Part shown: positions 52,101 through 61,359 of the stretch, in pieces
Layout of the letters: every line of letters starts with the position of its first letter
Position numbering within the stretch: position 1 is the stretch's first letter
Assembly (NCBI GenBank): GCA_019637195.1
Contig: JAHBWA010000022.1
Coordinates: forward strand, 23,688-87,687
DNA length: 64,000 nt
From: Labilithrix sp.
GTDB taxonomy: Bacteria > Myxococcota_A > Polyangia > Polyangiales > Polyangiaceae
Reading direction: 5' to 3'
Notes under the pieces: model-generated
The model's database searches: none
The model's input: the letters and a program-made list of their open reading frames with translations, nothing else
Told to the model about the DNA's origin: nothing
Translations under genes and position numbers: made by a program

Positions 52101-53017
52101 GAACGGACCTCGGCGGGCTCGACACCTTCGTCGCGGTGGCGGAGGCGCGGAGCTTCCGCGCGGCGTCGCAGCGACTCGGCGTGACGGCGTCCGCCGTGAG
52201 CCAGTCGGTGCGTCAGCTCGAGGCGCGGCTCGGACTGCCGCTCTTCACGCGGACGACGAGGAGCGTGGCGCTGACCGAGGCCGGCGAGCACCTGCTCCAC
52301 GGCCTCCGGCCGGCGTTCGCCGACGTGCGCGCGACGCTCGAGACGCTCGAGCACCTGCGCGGCCGTCCGGCGGGGACGCTCCGCTTGAACGTGGCGTCGA
52401 TCGCCGAGACCTTCCTCTCCGAACGAACGGTCGCGGCGTTCCTGGCCGAGTATCCCGACATCAAGCTGGACCTCGCGGTCGACGACGACGACATCGACAT
52501 CGTGGCCGACGGCTTCGACGCCGCCGTGCGTCTCGGTGAGCTCGTCGCCGAGGACATGGTCGCGGTGAGCGTGTCCGGCGACCAGCGACAGATCGTCGTC
52601 GGATCACCGAGCTACTTCGCCGCGCGTCCGAAGCCGAAGCACCCGCGCGATCTCCACGCGCACGAATGCATCGGCTGGCGAGTGTACGCGCGCCCCGCGC
52701 CGTACCGCTGGGAGTTCACGGAAGACGGCAAGGACTTCGAGATCGCGATCGACGCGCGCGTGAACACGAGCGAGGCGCGCGTGATGCACCGCCTCGCGCT
52801 CGACGGCGTCGGCCTGACGATCGGGATGGAAGACTCGCTCCGCCCGTACATCGACCGTGGCGAGCTCGTGCCCGTCCTCGAGAAGTTCTGCCCGTCGTTC
52901 CCGGGGTTCTTCCTCTACTACCCCTACCCGAGCGGCGGCGAGGCGCCGCCGAAGCTCAAGGCGCTCGTCGACTTCCTCCGACGACGCATGCGCCCGAAGA
53001 AGAAGAAGCGCGCCTAG
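52097..53017 (+). CDS. LysR-family transcriptional regulator
   Basis: A 306-residue LysR protein: LDTFVAVAEARSFRAASQRL, VTASAVSQSVRQLEARLGLP and LFTRTTRSVALTEAGE form the winged helix. The inducer domain begins near residue 90 (GTLRLNVASIAETFL) and a highly charged KKKKR end follows. It belongs to the group that usually controls an adjacent SDR-type reductase. The start codon lies inside a palindrome, implying autorepression. It is divergent from the SDR gene. Confidence 0.9.
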   Translation: MRTDLGGLDTFVAVAEARSFRAASQRLGVTASAVSQSVRQLEARLGLPLFTRTTRSVALTEAGEHLLHGLRPAFADVRATLETLEHLRGRPAGTLRLNVASIAETFLSERTVAAFLAEYPDIKLDLAVDDDDIDIVADGFDAAVRLGELVAEDMVAVSVSGDQRQIVVGSPSYFAARPKPKHPRDLHAHECIGWRVYARPAPYRWEFTEDGKDFEIAIDARVNTSEARVMHRLALDGVGLTIGMEDSLRPYIDRGELVPVLEKFCPSFPGFFLYYPYPSGGEAPPKLKALVDFLRRRMRPKKKKRA

Positions 53018-53189
53018 CGGCGCGTCGACGCCGTCGCGGATCATCCTGGATCGCCGCCCGCGGCGACCCGGGGCCCGCCGTGCCACTGGTACGACGTGGC
53101 CCCCGCACGAAATCGCGGGAATCGGAGGCAGATCATCCCTGAGGAGCGGACGTCGGGCCGTCGGCATACACCTTGCGCAAAGGACACAC

Positions 53190-53972
53190 ATGGTCCGCTC
53201 CCCGCTCCTCCGCGCTCTCGGCTTCGCCCTCGTCGCCCTCTCCGCCTGCGCCGCTCCCCTCGAGGACGGCGAGACCGGAGCGGAGGCGGCGCTCTCCGGC
53301 CGCGTCGCCGAAGGCACCGTGGTCGAGACGACGACCGCGCTCCGCATCCGGCGCACGCCGTCGACCGAGAGCTCGGCCAACATCCTCGGCCTGCTCCCTG
53401 TCGGCACCGAGGTCCGCGTGATGGAGTCGCTGCCGACCAACGGTTTCTACAAGGTCGAGCTCCTCGACGAGCGACTCGCGCGGAAGATCAAGCAGCGCGG
53501 CGGCTGGGTCTTCGGCGAGTACCTCACCGGCGAGGGCGAGGAGCCCGAGCTCCCCGCGGACGGCGAGGGCGACGCCGACGGCGATCAGGACCCGGACGGA
53601 GACGCGACGCCGGAGCCGGTGCGCGAGCTCACGGCGCGCTTCGTCTCGAAGAACTGCGTCCCGATGAAGGACGATCAGAACCAGTACATGCGACCGACGA
53701 TCGACGAGTTCGTCATCAACGGGAACGGCAACGTCACGCACGCCGCGCTCGGCATCAACTCCGACGCGCTGCCCTACGGGACGCTCGTCCGTATCCCGGA
53801 GATCGACCAGAAGCAGGCGATCGCGAACCGGGGCCGGAGCGTCCTCTTCAAGGTCGTGAAGACCGGCGACGCGCCCGCGTCCGAGCCGCTCACGGCGACG
53901 CTCTGCACGATGGCGAGCGGCTTCCTCCCGCCGGCCGGCAGCGAGATCACGCTCCAGATCGTCTCGGAGTAG
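53190..53972 (+). CDS. SH3-domain lipoprotein
   Basis: The ATG at 53190 gives a 260-residue lipoprotein (VALSAC). A bacterial SH3 domain occupies residues about 40-110 (TALRIRRTPSTESSANILGL, LPVGTEVRVMESLPTNGFYK). An acidic Asp/Gly linker follows (DGEGDADGDQDPDGDATP) and then a C-terminal beta-rich domain (GTLVRIPEIDQKQAIANRGR) resembling the 3D/RlpA-like barrels that bind peptidoglycan. Probably a periplasmic wall-binding protein. It converges with the hypothetical gene at 53992. Confidence 0.78.
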   Translation: MVRSPLLRALGFALVALSACAAPLEDGETGAEAALSGRVAEGTVVETTTALRIRRTPSTESSANILGLLPVGTEVRVMESLPTNGFYKVELLDERLARKIKQRGGWVFGEYLTGEGEEPELPADGEGDADGDQDPDGDATPEPVRELTARFVSKNCVPMKDDQNQYMRPTIDEFVINGNGNVTHAALGINSDALPYGTLVRIPEIDQKQAIANRGRSVLFKVVKTGDAPASEPLTATLCTMASGFLPPAGSEITLQIVSE

Positions 53973-53991
53973 CCGCGGCGTCCGCGCCCGC

Positions 53992-54984
53992 TCAACGGAC
54001 GTTCGAAGGCCTCGCGCCGCCGGCGACGTACGCGATCATCACGTACTCCTCGGCGGTCTTCTTCGGGCCCTCGGCGCCGGTGAGCGCGCGGTGCATCGCG
54101 TTGACGCGCCTCCGCTTGTAGCTCGCGTAGAGCGCGAGCGCGCCGCCGGGCTCGCCCGACGAGGGGGGCGCGTGCCCGAGCAGCGCGCGGGCCTCGTCGA
54201 GGGAGATGACCGCCTTGCCTTCGGCGGTCATGGTCGCGCGGATGCGGCCGATCTCCTCGTGCGAGAGCCCGAAGAGGAACTCCTCGAAGGCGAAACCCTG
54301 CTCCGGCGAGATCTCGTCCTCGCCGAAGTAGTCGAGGAAGCGCTTGTCTCGCGCCTCCTGGAAGAGCCGGAAGAGCTCGTGCGTGCCGAGCATCGTCCCG
54401 AGCACGGGGACGAGCTTGGAGCGCGCGGCCCACGCCGACTCGAGCAGCGGCGCGAAGTCGTCGATCTCGATGCGGAGGCGATGCTCCCAGATCTGGTAGA
54501 GGAAGCGCGCCGCCCCCATCTTCACGTCGCGTGTCGCGCGCCGATCGGTCACGATGGTGACGAAGAGCTCCTCGGCAAGCTTCGTGTACACCGACTGCGC
54601 GACCTCGCGCTCCACGCGCTCGCCGAACTCCGCCGGGAGGCGCTCGGCCGCGACCATGTAGCCGAGCGCCCTGAAGAAGTTGATCTTGGCGATCAGGTGC
54701 GCCTGCCCCACGACCGCCTTGGTCGGCACGTGGAGATCGAGGTCGTAGTCGTCGACCTCGCAGAGCTGCGCGAGGAGGCTCTCCTCCGAGAACGCCCGCT
54801 CCGTCTCGACGTCCCACGACGCCGACATGGAGGGCGCGTTCCTCATCCACACCGCGAGCCCCTCGAGCCGCGCGAGCATACCCTCGGCCTCCGCGCGCGC
54901 CTTCGGACCGAGCAGCTCGAGCACGTGCGCGACGAGCTCTGCCTCTCGCTCGTCGAAGAAGAACCACCAAATCATCGGCTCCAT
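53992..54984 (-). CDS. Hypothetical protein (330 aa)
   Basis: The ATG at 54984 (MEPMIWWFFFDEREAELVAH) starts a soluble helical protein of 330 residues, without signal peptide or membrane segment; an ATG at 54975 is the alternative. Distinct blocks include CEVDDYDLDLHVPTKAVVGQ, RFLYQIWEHRLRIEIDDFAP and FEEFLFGLSHEEIGRIRATM. It is the third of three minus-strand genes (STAND regulator, S33 hydrolase, this gene) with a 163-bp gap before it. I recognise no family. The frame is open upstream to 55254 but overlaps the hydrolase gene. Confidence 0.7.
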   Translation of the reverse strand: MEPMIWWFFFDEREAELVAHVLELLGPKARAEAEGMLARLEGLAVWMRNAPSMSASWDVETERAFSEESLLAQLCEVDDYDLDLHVPTKAVVGQAHLIAKINFFRALGYMVAAERLPAEFGERVEREVAQSVYTKLAEELFVTIVTDRRATRDVKMGAARFLYQIWEHRLRIEIDDFAPLLESAWAARSKLVPVLGTMLGTHELFRLFQEARDKRFLDYFGEDEISPEQGFAFEEFLFGLSHEEIGRIRATMTAEGKAVISLDEARALLGHAPPSSGEPGGALALYASYKRRRVNAMHRALTGAEGPKKTAEEYVMIAYVAGGARPSNVR

Positions 54985-55147
54985 CCTACGCGCGTCGCGT
55001 CGCTGCGCGACCCGCGTCGTCTGGAGCCCGACTCTGAAGCGGTCGACGGCGTCCTCGCGCGCGGAGCAGGCGGCGGCGGCCCGTGTCCGCCTCGACGCCG
55101 CCTGGCCTGGACGGAGCGCGGGAGCCCGCGCACGGACCGCGCGTGGC

Positions 55148-56461
55148 TCAGGGAGCGGCGCGGCCGAAGCGGACGTCGACGGGAGCTCCGCAGGCGGCGA
55201 GCGCGTCGCCGAAGCCCTGGCCCGCGGCGACCGCCTCGACGAGCGACGGACCACACGGCGCGAGGTGACGCATGAGCGGCAGGTGACCGGCCCCCTCCAC
55301 GACGACCTCGACGCGATCCGCGGTGGCGAGCGTGTCGAAGTGCAGCTTGCCTTGCCACGGAGGCGTCGCGGTGTCGTGGTCGCCGATGAAGTAGTACGTG
55401 CGGAACGGATAGAGGTGGTCGCGCACGTGGAACGGGCGCTCGAGCTCGAAGCCCTCGCAGAGGGTCCCCACGTCGGGCGCCTTCACGATCTCGCCCCCCT
55501 CGAGCACGACGTCGACGTTGTCCGCCGGCAGATCGCTCGTGAGCTCGCGACACGCGACGTGCTGCTGGAGCGTGAGCGAGGGGCCCGCGCTCACCTCGAG
55601 CTTCCCGAAGGCGTCGATCAGGGTCTGGAGCTTCTCGATGTTCTCGGGGACCGCCTTCCCGGCGGCGTCGGGATCGAGCAGCTGGAACGCGGCTTGGGTC
55701 GCGTCGGGGCCGAGCTGCGCCGTCATGACCATGAAGAAGTTGCCCCACGTCTTGCCGTCATATCCGAGCGGCTTCGGCTCCCGGAGGGCGCTCCGCACCG
55801 CGGGCGAGAGGGTGGCCTTCTGGAAGCTCCACTCGTCGACGTAGGACGCGGCCATCCACTCGGTGGTGAAGGCCCGCGCGAGCACGCCCTCGAGGATGAC
55901 CGCCTCCGGCTGCGGCCGCGCCGGATCGGCGAGGAGATGCGCGACGTGAGTGGCGAGGACGGTCCCGTACGAGTGCCCATGGAGGAGGAACTTCCCCATC
56001 CCCTTCGTGCGGAGCACGTCGATCGCGGCGACGACGTCGTTCGCCAGCTCGTCGGTGCGGTAGAACTCCCGCGCAGCCGCGGCGGCCGTCTGGTTGCACC
56101 CGACCCCGCGCGGATCGGTGGTGACGAGGCCGTAGCTCGGCGGCACCCACGCCTGATCGTGACCGATCGACGGCGTCCCCGGTCCCCCGGGGATGTGCAC
56201 CACCGTCGGGAGCTCGGGGCTCGCCGGCCTGCGGAACCATACGCGGTAGGTGAACTTCTCGCCGGCCGGCCGCGCGCTGGAGTGTGGTCGCGACAGCGCG
56301 ACGATCTCCGCGGACCGACACGCCGCCGGCAGAGCGACCGCGGCCTCCTCGAGGTTCCCGTCACTCGTGCTCGAGTCTTCGCTCTCGTCCGCGACGGCGC
56401 ATCCGGACGCGAGGAGGAGCGAGCCAAGGAGAAGGCGGAGAGTCTGGCATGTTCTGGTCAT
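55148..56461 (-). CDS. Secreted alpha/beta hydrolase, S33/TAP-like lipoprotein
   Basis: The ATG at 56461 gives a 437-residue lipoprotein (GSLLLASGC, Cys21). The hydrolase fold is complete: HIPGGPGTPS is the oxyanion-hole GGPG of proline iminopeptidases, LLHGHSYGTVLATHVA carries the nucleophile Ser, GDHDTATPPW the Asp and VEGAGHLPLM the His. The last 100 residues match the TAP-like C-terminal segment. It probably cleaves short peptides or esters outside the membrane. The STAND regulator gene ends 36 bp upstream on the same strand, so they are likely co-transcribed. Confidence 0.88.
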   Translation of the reverse strand: MTRTCQTLRLLLGSLLLASGCAVADESEDSSTSDGNLEEAAVALPAACRSAEIVALSRPHSSARPAGEKFTYRVWFRRPASPELPTVVHIPGGPGTPSIGHDQAWVPPSYGLVTTDPRGVGCNQTAAAAAREFYRTDELANDVVAAIDVLRTKGMGKFLLHGHSYGTVLATHVAHLLADPARPQPEAVILEGVLARAFTTEWMAASYVDEWSFQKATLSPAVRSALREPKPLGYDGKTWGNFFMVMTAQLGPDATQAAFQLLDPDAAGKAVPENIEKLQTLIDAFGKLEVSAGPSLTLQQHVACRELTSDLPADNVDVVLEGGEIVKAPDVGTLCEGFELERPFHVRDHLYPFRTYYFIGDHDTATPPWQGKLHFDTLATADRVEVVVEGAGHLPLMRHLAPCGPSLVEAVAAGQGFGDALAACGAPVDVRFGRAAP

Positions 56462-56497
56462 GAGCTTGCTTACCCACGTGGTGGTCTCGAGTGCCAA

Positions 56498-59176
56498 TTA
56501 CGAATCATTACGCGCGTCGCCCGGGAGCGACGGCGCGTGGACGACGACTTCCGCGTCCAGCAAGTACCCGCCCCGCTGTCCGACGAGCAGGTGCTCGAGC
56601 CCCAGCTGGCGCAGGCGCGCGATCGCCACGCGGAGGCGATTCATCGCGGCGTCGTACCCGACGCGCTCCTCGGGCCACCCGAGCACGACGAGGTCCTCGC
56701 TCGAGACGGGCCGCCCAGGCGCGGTCGAACGCGCCTCCGCGAGGCGTCGGAGCAGCCGCTGAAGCGTCACCTTTCGCGCGAGCGAGTGGCGCCGGCCGTC
56801 GCTCGCGACGATCCAGCGCCCGTGAGCGTCGATCGTGATCGACGCCCGCCCCTCCGCCGGAGGCGCACCCGAGCGCGCCTCCGCGAGCGCTCGCCGCGCG
56901 CGATCGAACGAGAGCCGCACGTAGTAGAAGGAGCGCTCGAGCGACGGCTCCGACGACTCGCCGGTGCCTTCGAGCGCTGCGAACGACGCCCGCGCCCGCG
57001 CCACGACCTCCGTCGCCTCGTCGTGCCGTCCACGCCGCTCCGCCTCTCTCGCGCGCGCGAGATCGAGGATCACCCGCTCGGCGGGGAGGATCGCGGACGC
57101 TGCCTTCACGTCCACCCCGGCGAGCAGGCGCTCCGCCTCCGCGAGCGAACGCTCGGCCGCGTCGACGTCGTCCAGCTCGGCCTGGAGCCCTCCGAGCTGG
57201 GCGAGGAGCAGCAGGGTCGACCGCACGTCGCCGCGACCGCGGACCCTGTCGACGGCGTGCGCCAGGTCCGCGCAGGCCTCGGCCTTGTCGCCGCGAGCGT
57301 GGAGAGCGAGCGCGCGGAAGGCCCGGTAGACCGCCCAGCTGCGCTCGTCGCCCATGCGCTGGAGGTCCGCCAGCCCTCGGTCGAAGTGGCGAATGGCCTC
57401 CTCCGGGTCACCGCGCAGGAGGTGCCCCGTTCCGAGGCCGCAGATCGTGAGCGCCTCCCACCACGCGTTGCCGGTCTCGCGGTGCGCGGCGAGCGCGACG
57501 TCGAAGCAGCGGAGCGCCTGCTCGAACGACCCCATGCTGAGCCACACGGTCGCGAGGTGCACGGACGCGTAGCCGACCATGGCGCGCGCGCCCACGCCGG
57601 CGAAGAGCCGCGCGGCCCGATCGAGCCGTTCACTCGCGCGCTCCGCCTCGCCGTTCTCGTTCGCGACGAGCCCGAGCCCGTAGAGGCAATACGCCTCCCA
57701 GACGCGGTCGTCGTTCGCTCGCGCGAGCTCGAGCGCGCGCTCGAAGGTCTGGGTCGCCTGCGCGAAGCGGCGCGCATCGGCGAGCGCGGTCCCGAGCCTG
57801 CAGAGCACGCGCCCCTGGAAGCGTAGATCGCCGGCCCGCTCCGTGATGGCGACGCTGCGCGTGAGATCGCTCACCGCTTCCTCGCGGCGGCCGAGGCGAC
57901 GGCGGGCCTGACCGCGCGAAGCGAGCGCCCAGGCGACCGCCGTCGTCTCGAGCCCGGCCCACTCGGCGGCCTCGACGACCTGGGTGAGGACCGCCTCGTA
58001 GCCGTCGAACGGGCCTTGCGTCCAGGCGAGCGTGTGGAGGCCCGACGCGAGGCGGAGGCTGCGAGCGATACCGTCGACGGTGCCCGTGCCGAGCGAGCGC
58101 TGGATGGCGACGAGCAGGTTCTCGCGCTCGAGGGCGAGCGCGTGGAGCGTGTCGGGCGCGTCCGCGCGCTCTTCGCTCGCGGCGGCCCACTCCGCGAACC
58201 AGCGCGCGTGGGCGACCTCGGTGGGCCCGCGCAGCTCCATCTCCGCCAGCTTCTCCGCGGCGAGGTCGCGCACGCTGAACGCGAAGCCGAACCGGTCCCC
58301 CGTCACGACGAGCAGGGACTTCTGGCGCAGCGCCTGGAGCAGCTCCAGCGCGTCCTCGCCGAGGACGACCTCCGCCGCCGACGCCGTGAAGCCCGAGACG
58401 AACACCGACGTGCGGGCGAGCGCGCGCTGCTCCGCCGGCGAGAGCAGCGACCAAGACCACTCGAGCGCCGCGCGCAGCGGGGACAGCGAGAGGAGATCGC
58501 TGCGCTCGGCGAGGCGCCTCGCGACCGTCCGCGCGCCGAGGAGCGCGATCCTCGGCGCGACGAGCTCGATCGCGAGCGGGAGCCCCTCGAGCCGCGCGGC
58601 GATCTCCTCGAGGTGCGCGAGCTCGGGATCGGCGGAGGCGTACGTCCGCCCGGCCCGCGCGACGCGATCGAGGAGGAGCTCGAGCGCCTCGGACGGGACG
58701 TCGCCGCGCGCCTCACGCGCGAGGCTCGACAGCTCGTGGACGACCTCGCCGCCGAGCAGGAGCCGCTCCCGCGACGTCACCACGAAGCTCACGTCCGGCG
58801 CGAAGTCGCGCCACATCGTGAGCACCTCACGCACGGGCGCGATGACCTGCTCCACGTTGTCGAGGACGAGCAGCCGCACCGGCCGATCGACGAGGATCCG
58901 TCCGAGCTGGGCGACCGGCGAGCCCATCGCGGGGAGCGAGACGCCGAGCCCCGACGCGACGCCGCGCACGATGCCCTCGACGTCCACCGCCTCGGCGAGG
59001 GAGCAGAACGAAGCGCCGCGCGCGTCCGCGCGCACGAGCTCCTGGACCAGGCGCGTCTTCCCGATGCCGGGCTGCCCGACGACGGTGACGACGCGCTCGC
59101 CGGCGGCGAGCAGCGCGTGGATCCTGCCGAGGTCCTCCTCCCGCCCGACGAAGCGGGTTCCATCGGTCAGGCGCAT
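56498..59176 (-). CDS. STAND-type ATPase regulator with TPR repeats and C-terminal DNA-binding domain
   Basis: The 892-residue protein starts with a nucleotide-binding domain: Walker A GQPGIGKT (34-41), Walker B VRLLVLDN, and VVTSRERLL typical of AfsR/LuxR-like STAND ATPases. Residues about 330-730 hold a TPR array (RRLGRREEAVSDLTRSVAIT, LGTALADARRFAQATQTFER). The final 70 residues form a winged helix like Trans_reg_C domains (SSEDLVVLGWPEERVGYDAA, NRLRVAIARLRQLGLEHLLV). The DNA-binding domain is at the C-terminus, the reverse of the usual AfsR layout. Together they suggest a ligand-triggered oligomeric transcription factor, probably of the downstream hydrolase. Confidence 0.85.
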   Translation of the reverse strand: MRLTDGTRFVGREEDLGRIHALLAAGERVVTVVGQPGIGKTRLVQELVRADARGASFCSLAEAVDVEGIVRGVASGLGVSLPAMGSPVAQLGRILVDRPVRLLVLDNVEQVIAPVREVLTMWRDFAPDVSFVVTSRERLLLGGEVVHELSSLAREARGDVPSEALELLLDRVARAGRTYASADPELAHLEEIAARLEGLPLAIELVAPRIALLGARTVARRLAERSDLLSLSPLRAALEWSWSLLSPAEQRALARTSVFVSGFTASAAEVVLGEDALELLQALRQKSLLVVTGDRFGFAFSVRDLAAEKLAEMELRGPTEVAHARWFAEWAAASEERADAPDTLHALALERENLLVAIQRSLGTGTVDGIARSLRLASGLHTLAWTQGPFDGYEAVLTQVVEAAEWAGLETTAVAWALASRGQARRRLGRREEAVSDLTRSVAITERAGDLRFQGRVLCRLGTALADARRFAQATQTFERALELARANDDRVWEAYCLYGLGLVANENGEAERASERLDRAARLFAGVGARAMVGYASVHLATVWLSMGSFEQALRCFDVALAAHRETGNAWWEALTICGLGTGHLLRGDPEEAIRHFDRGLADLQRMGDERSWAVYRAFRALALHARGDKAEACADLAHAVDRVRGRGDVRSTLLLLAQLGGLQAELDDVDAAERSLAEAERLLAGVDVKAASAILPAERVILDLARAREAERRGRHDEATEVVARARASFAALEGTGESSEPSLERSFYYVRLSFDRARRALAEARSGAPPAEGRASITIDAHGRWIVASDGRRHSLARKVTLQRLLRRLAEARSTAPGRPVSSEDLVVLGWPEERVGYDAAMNRLRVAIARLRQLGLEHLLVGQRGGYLLDAEVVVHAPSLPGDARNDS

Positions 59177-59572
59177 CGGCGCGCACCTTCGCTACGACCG
59201 AACGCGCAGGCGCGCGCCTCGAAGCGCACCGCGGCGCGAGCTCGAACGGCCGACACGGGGCTCGCAGGCAGCCTCCCGCCGGGCGCGTCACGCCCCGTCG
59301 ATCCCGCCTCCGCGGCTGCCGCCTTGTCCCCCCAGGAGAACATGCCGCCACGAGGTGCAAACAGGAGGCCAAGTGGGCGATCGTGGGATACCGCGCGCTT
59401 GCCGCGCCCGCCTCGACGGGGCCCGCCCACGACGATCCACACGGCGGCTCCCCATGATCACCGTCGAGCCGCCGCTGGAACCTCCCGGCCGTTCCACGGC
59501 GAGCGGATGCACGGTATGGGATAGAACGATCCTCGGACGGCGCGCCATCGCCGCTGGGCCCCCCGCTTGCCC
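59177..59572. other. Intergenic region, no gene seen
   Basis: About 395 bases between the divergent STAND and DUF2071 genes. It should hold the promoters of both, but I see no clear hexamers or inverted repeat. Open frames here are shadows. Confidence 0.45.
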
Positions 59573-60331
59573 ATGACGAACGCCACCGGCCCCGGAGACG
59601 ACGACTGCGCCGCGCTCGACCGCGTCGGCCCCGCCCGCCGCCCGGCGCTCGCGCCCGCCGGGAGCCAACGCTGGCGCGAGCTGCTCTTCGTCCACTGGTC
59701 GTTCCCCGCCGAGGTCGTCCGTCCGCTCGTCCCCGCGTCGTTCGAGCTCGATCTCTGGCAGGGCCGCGCGTGGGTCGGGCTGGTGCCCTTCCGGATGGAG
59801 GACACGCGGACGTCGTGGATGCCGCGGCGCGCGGGCCTCGACTTCCTCGAGACGAACCTCCGCACGTACGTGCATCGTCGCGGCGCGCCGGGCGTCTTCT
59901 TCTTCTCGCTCGAGGCGAGCTCGTGGCTCGCCGTCCGCGCGGCCCGCCTCGCCTGGGCGCTCCCCTACTTCCACGCGTCGATGTCCGCCTCGCGCTCGGG
60001 CGAGCGCGTCGACTTCCGCTCGCGGCGCCGCGAGGGCGGCCGCGCCGCGAACCTCGAGATCGCCTACGAGATCGGCGAGGAGCTCCCGGCGTCGGTCGAC
60101 GGGACGCTCCAGCACTTCCTCCTCGAGCGCTACTACCTGTTCGTCGAGCGGCGCGGCGTCCCGCTCAGGGGCCATGTCCACCACACGCCCTATCCTGCGC
60201 ACGCCGCGAACGTGCTCTCGCTCGACGAGAGCATCCTCGCCGCCGCGGGCCTCGCGGGCGGGCGCCTCGAGACCGTCCACTTCTCACCGGGGGTCGAGGT
60301 CGACGTCTTCGGTCCGTTCCCGGACCCCTGA
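59573..60331 (+). CDS. DUF2071 (YqjF-like) family protein
   Basis: The ATG at 59573 gives 252 residues of the DUF2071 family: LFVHWSFPAEVVRPLVPASF then LDLWQGRAWVGLVPFRMED and ETNLRTYVHRRGAPGVFFFS, LERYYLFVERRGVPLRGHVH. The family is related to acetoacetate decarboxylase-like folds; the function is mostly unproven. It is soluble. It converges with the LysR gene at 60406 and has no obvious partner. Confidence 0.85.
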   Translation: MTNATGPGDDDCAALDRVGPARRPALAPAGSQRWRELLFVHWSFPAEVVRPLVPASFELDLWQGRAWVGLVPFRMEDTRTSWMPRRAGLDFLETNLRTYVHRRGAPGVFFFSLEASSWLAVRAARLAWALPYFHASMSASRSGERVDFRSRRREGGRAANLEIAYEIGEELPASVDGTLQHFLLERYYLFVERRGVPLRGHVHHTPYPAHAANVLSLDESILAAAGLAGGRLETVHFSPGVEVDVFGPFPDP

Positions 60332-60405
60332 GCTCGACGCGGCTCGCCGGCGCGCGGACGCGCGCGCGCTCTCCACCGGCGCTCCGCCGGCTCGTCTGCT
60401 CCGCG

Positions 60406-61299
60406 CTACGACGCGCTGAACGCCGTCCGCATGATCTCGACGAACCGCCGGAGCTTCGCCGGGTAGAAGCGCGCCTGCGGGTACGCGATGTAGACGGGGA
60501 GCGACGGGGCCTCCCAGCGGGGAAGGACGTGGACGAGGCGGCCCGCGGCGAGGTCGTCGCGGACGAGCCACTCCGAGATCACCGCGACCCCGGCGCCGGC
60601 GAGCGTCGCGTTCCGGAGGGCGAAGAGGCTGTCGGTCACGAAGCGCGGACCGATGCGGATCGACGCGGCGCCCCGCTCGCTCTCGAGGCGCAGCCGATTG
60701 CGGTAGAAGGTGCCGATGGCGAGCCAGGGGAGCGCGGCGAGCTGGGCGGGCCGCGTGATCGAGCGCGTGCCCACGACCGTCGGGGCCGCGACGACGATCC
60801 GTTTCACCTCGTAGATCTTCCGCGCGACGAGCGACTCGCCCTCCAGCGCCCCGACACGGATCATGCAGTCGATCCCGTCCTCGACGAGGCGTACCGGGCC
60901 GTCGTGCAGGCGCCAGTCGATCGTCATCGCCGGGTAGCGCCGGAGGTACTCCGTCACCGGCGCCACGAGCTGCTGTTGCCCGAACGCGTGCGGGGCGACG
61001 ACGCGGAGCGTGCCCTCGGGGACGTCGTCGTCGCGGCGCAGGGCGGCCTCGAAGCCGCGCCAGTCGGCGAGCAGCTCGCGGGCGCGCGCGACGTAGCGCT
61101 CGCCCGCGCCGGTGAGCTGGATCGCGTGGGTCGTGCGGAGGAGGAGGGGGACGCCGAGCGAGCCCTCGAGCGCGCGCAGGCGGCGGCTGATCGTCGGCTG
61201 CGACGTCCCGAGCTGGGCCGCGGCCGCCGAGAGGCTGCCCGCCTCGACGATCCGGATGAACGTCTCCATCAGGGCCAGCCGATCGGACTTCGTGGTCAT
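60406..61299 (-). CDS. LysR-family transcriptional regulator
   Basis: The ATG at 61299 gives 297 residues with the LysR winged helix (METFIRIVEAGSLSAAAAQL, TSQPTISRRLRALEGSLGVP) and an inducer domain (EGTLRVVAPHAFGQQQL, IDCMIRVGALEGESLVARKI). The C-terminus ends with PQARFYPAKLRRFVEIMRTA. It is divergent from the MFS transporter gene 60 bp away, its probable target. A GTTG-type AT-rich stretch (61300-61330) is the only noncoding DNA between them. Confidence 0.9.
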   Translation of the reverse strand: MTTKSDRLALMETFIRIVEAGSLSAAAAQLGTSQPTISRRLRALEGSLGVPLLLRTTHAIQLTGAGERYVARARELLADWRGFEAALRRDDDVPEGTLRVVAPHAFGQQQLVAPVTEYLRRYPAMTIDWRLHDGPVRLVEDGIDCMIRVGALEGESLVARKIYEVKRIVVAAPTVVGTRSITRPAQLAALPWLAIGTFYRNRLRLESERGAASIRIGPRFVTDSLFALRNATLAGAGVAVISEWLVRDDLAAGRLVHVLPRWEAPSLPVYIAYPQARFYPAKLRRFVEIMRTAFSAS

Positions 61300-61359
61300 A
61301 CGTAACAAGCATAACCAAATGACAACTCATGCGCCTTCCGCAAGACGGCACGCGCTGTC

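Noticed and set aside
54827..57826. A 999-codon open frame on the plus strand
   Set aside because: It runs antisense across three genes with intact domains, and its own translation is Arg/Glu/Leu-rich without domains.
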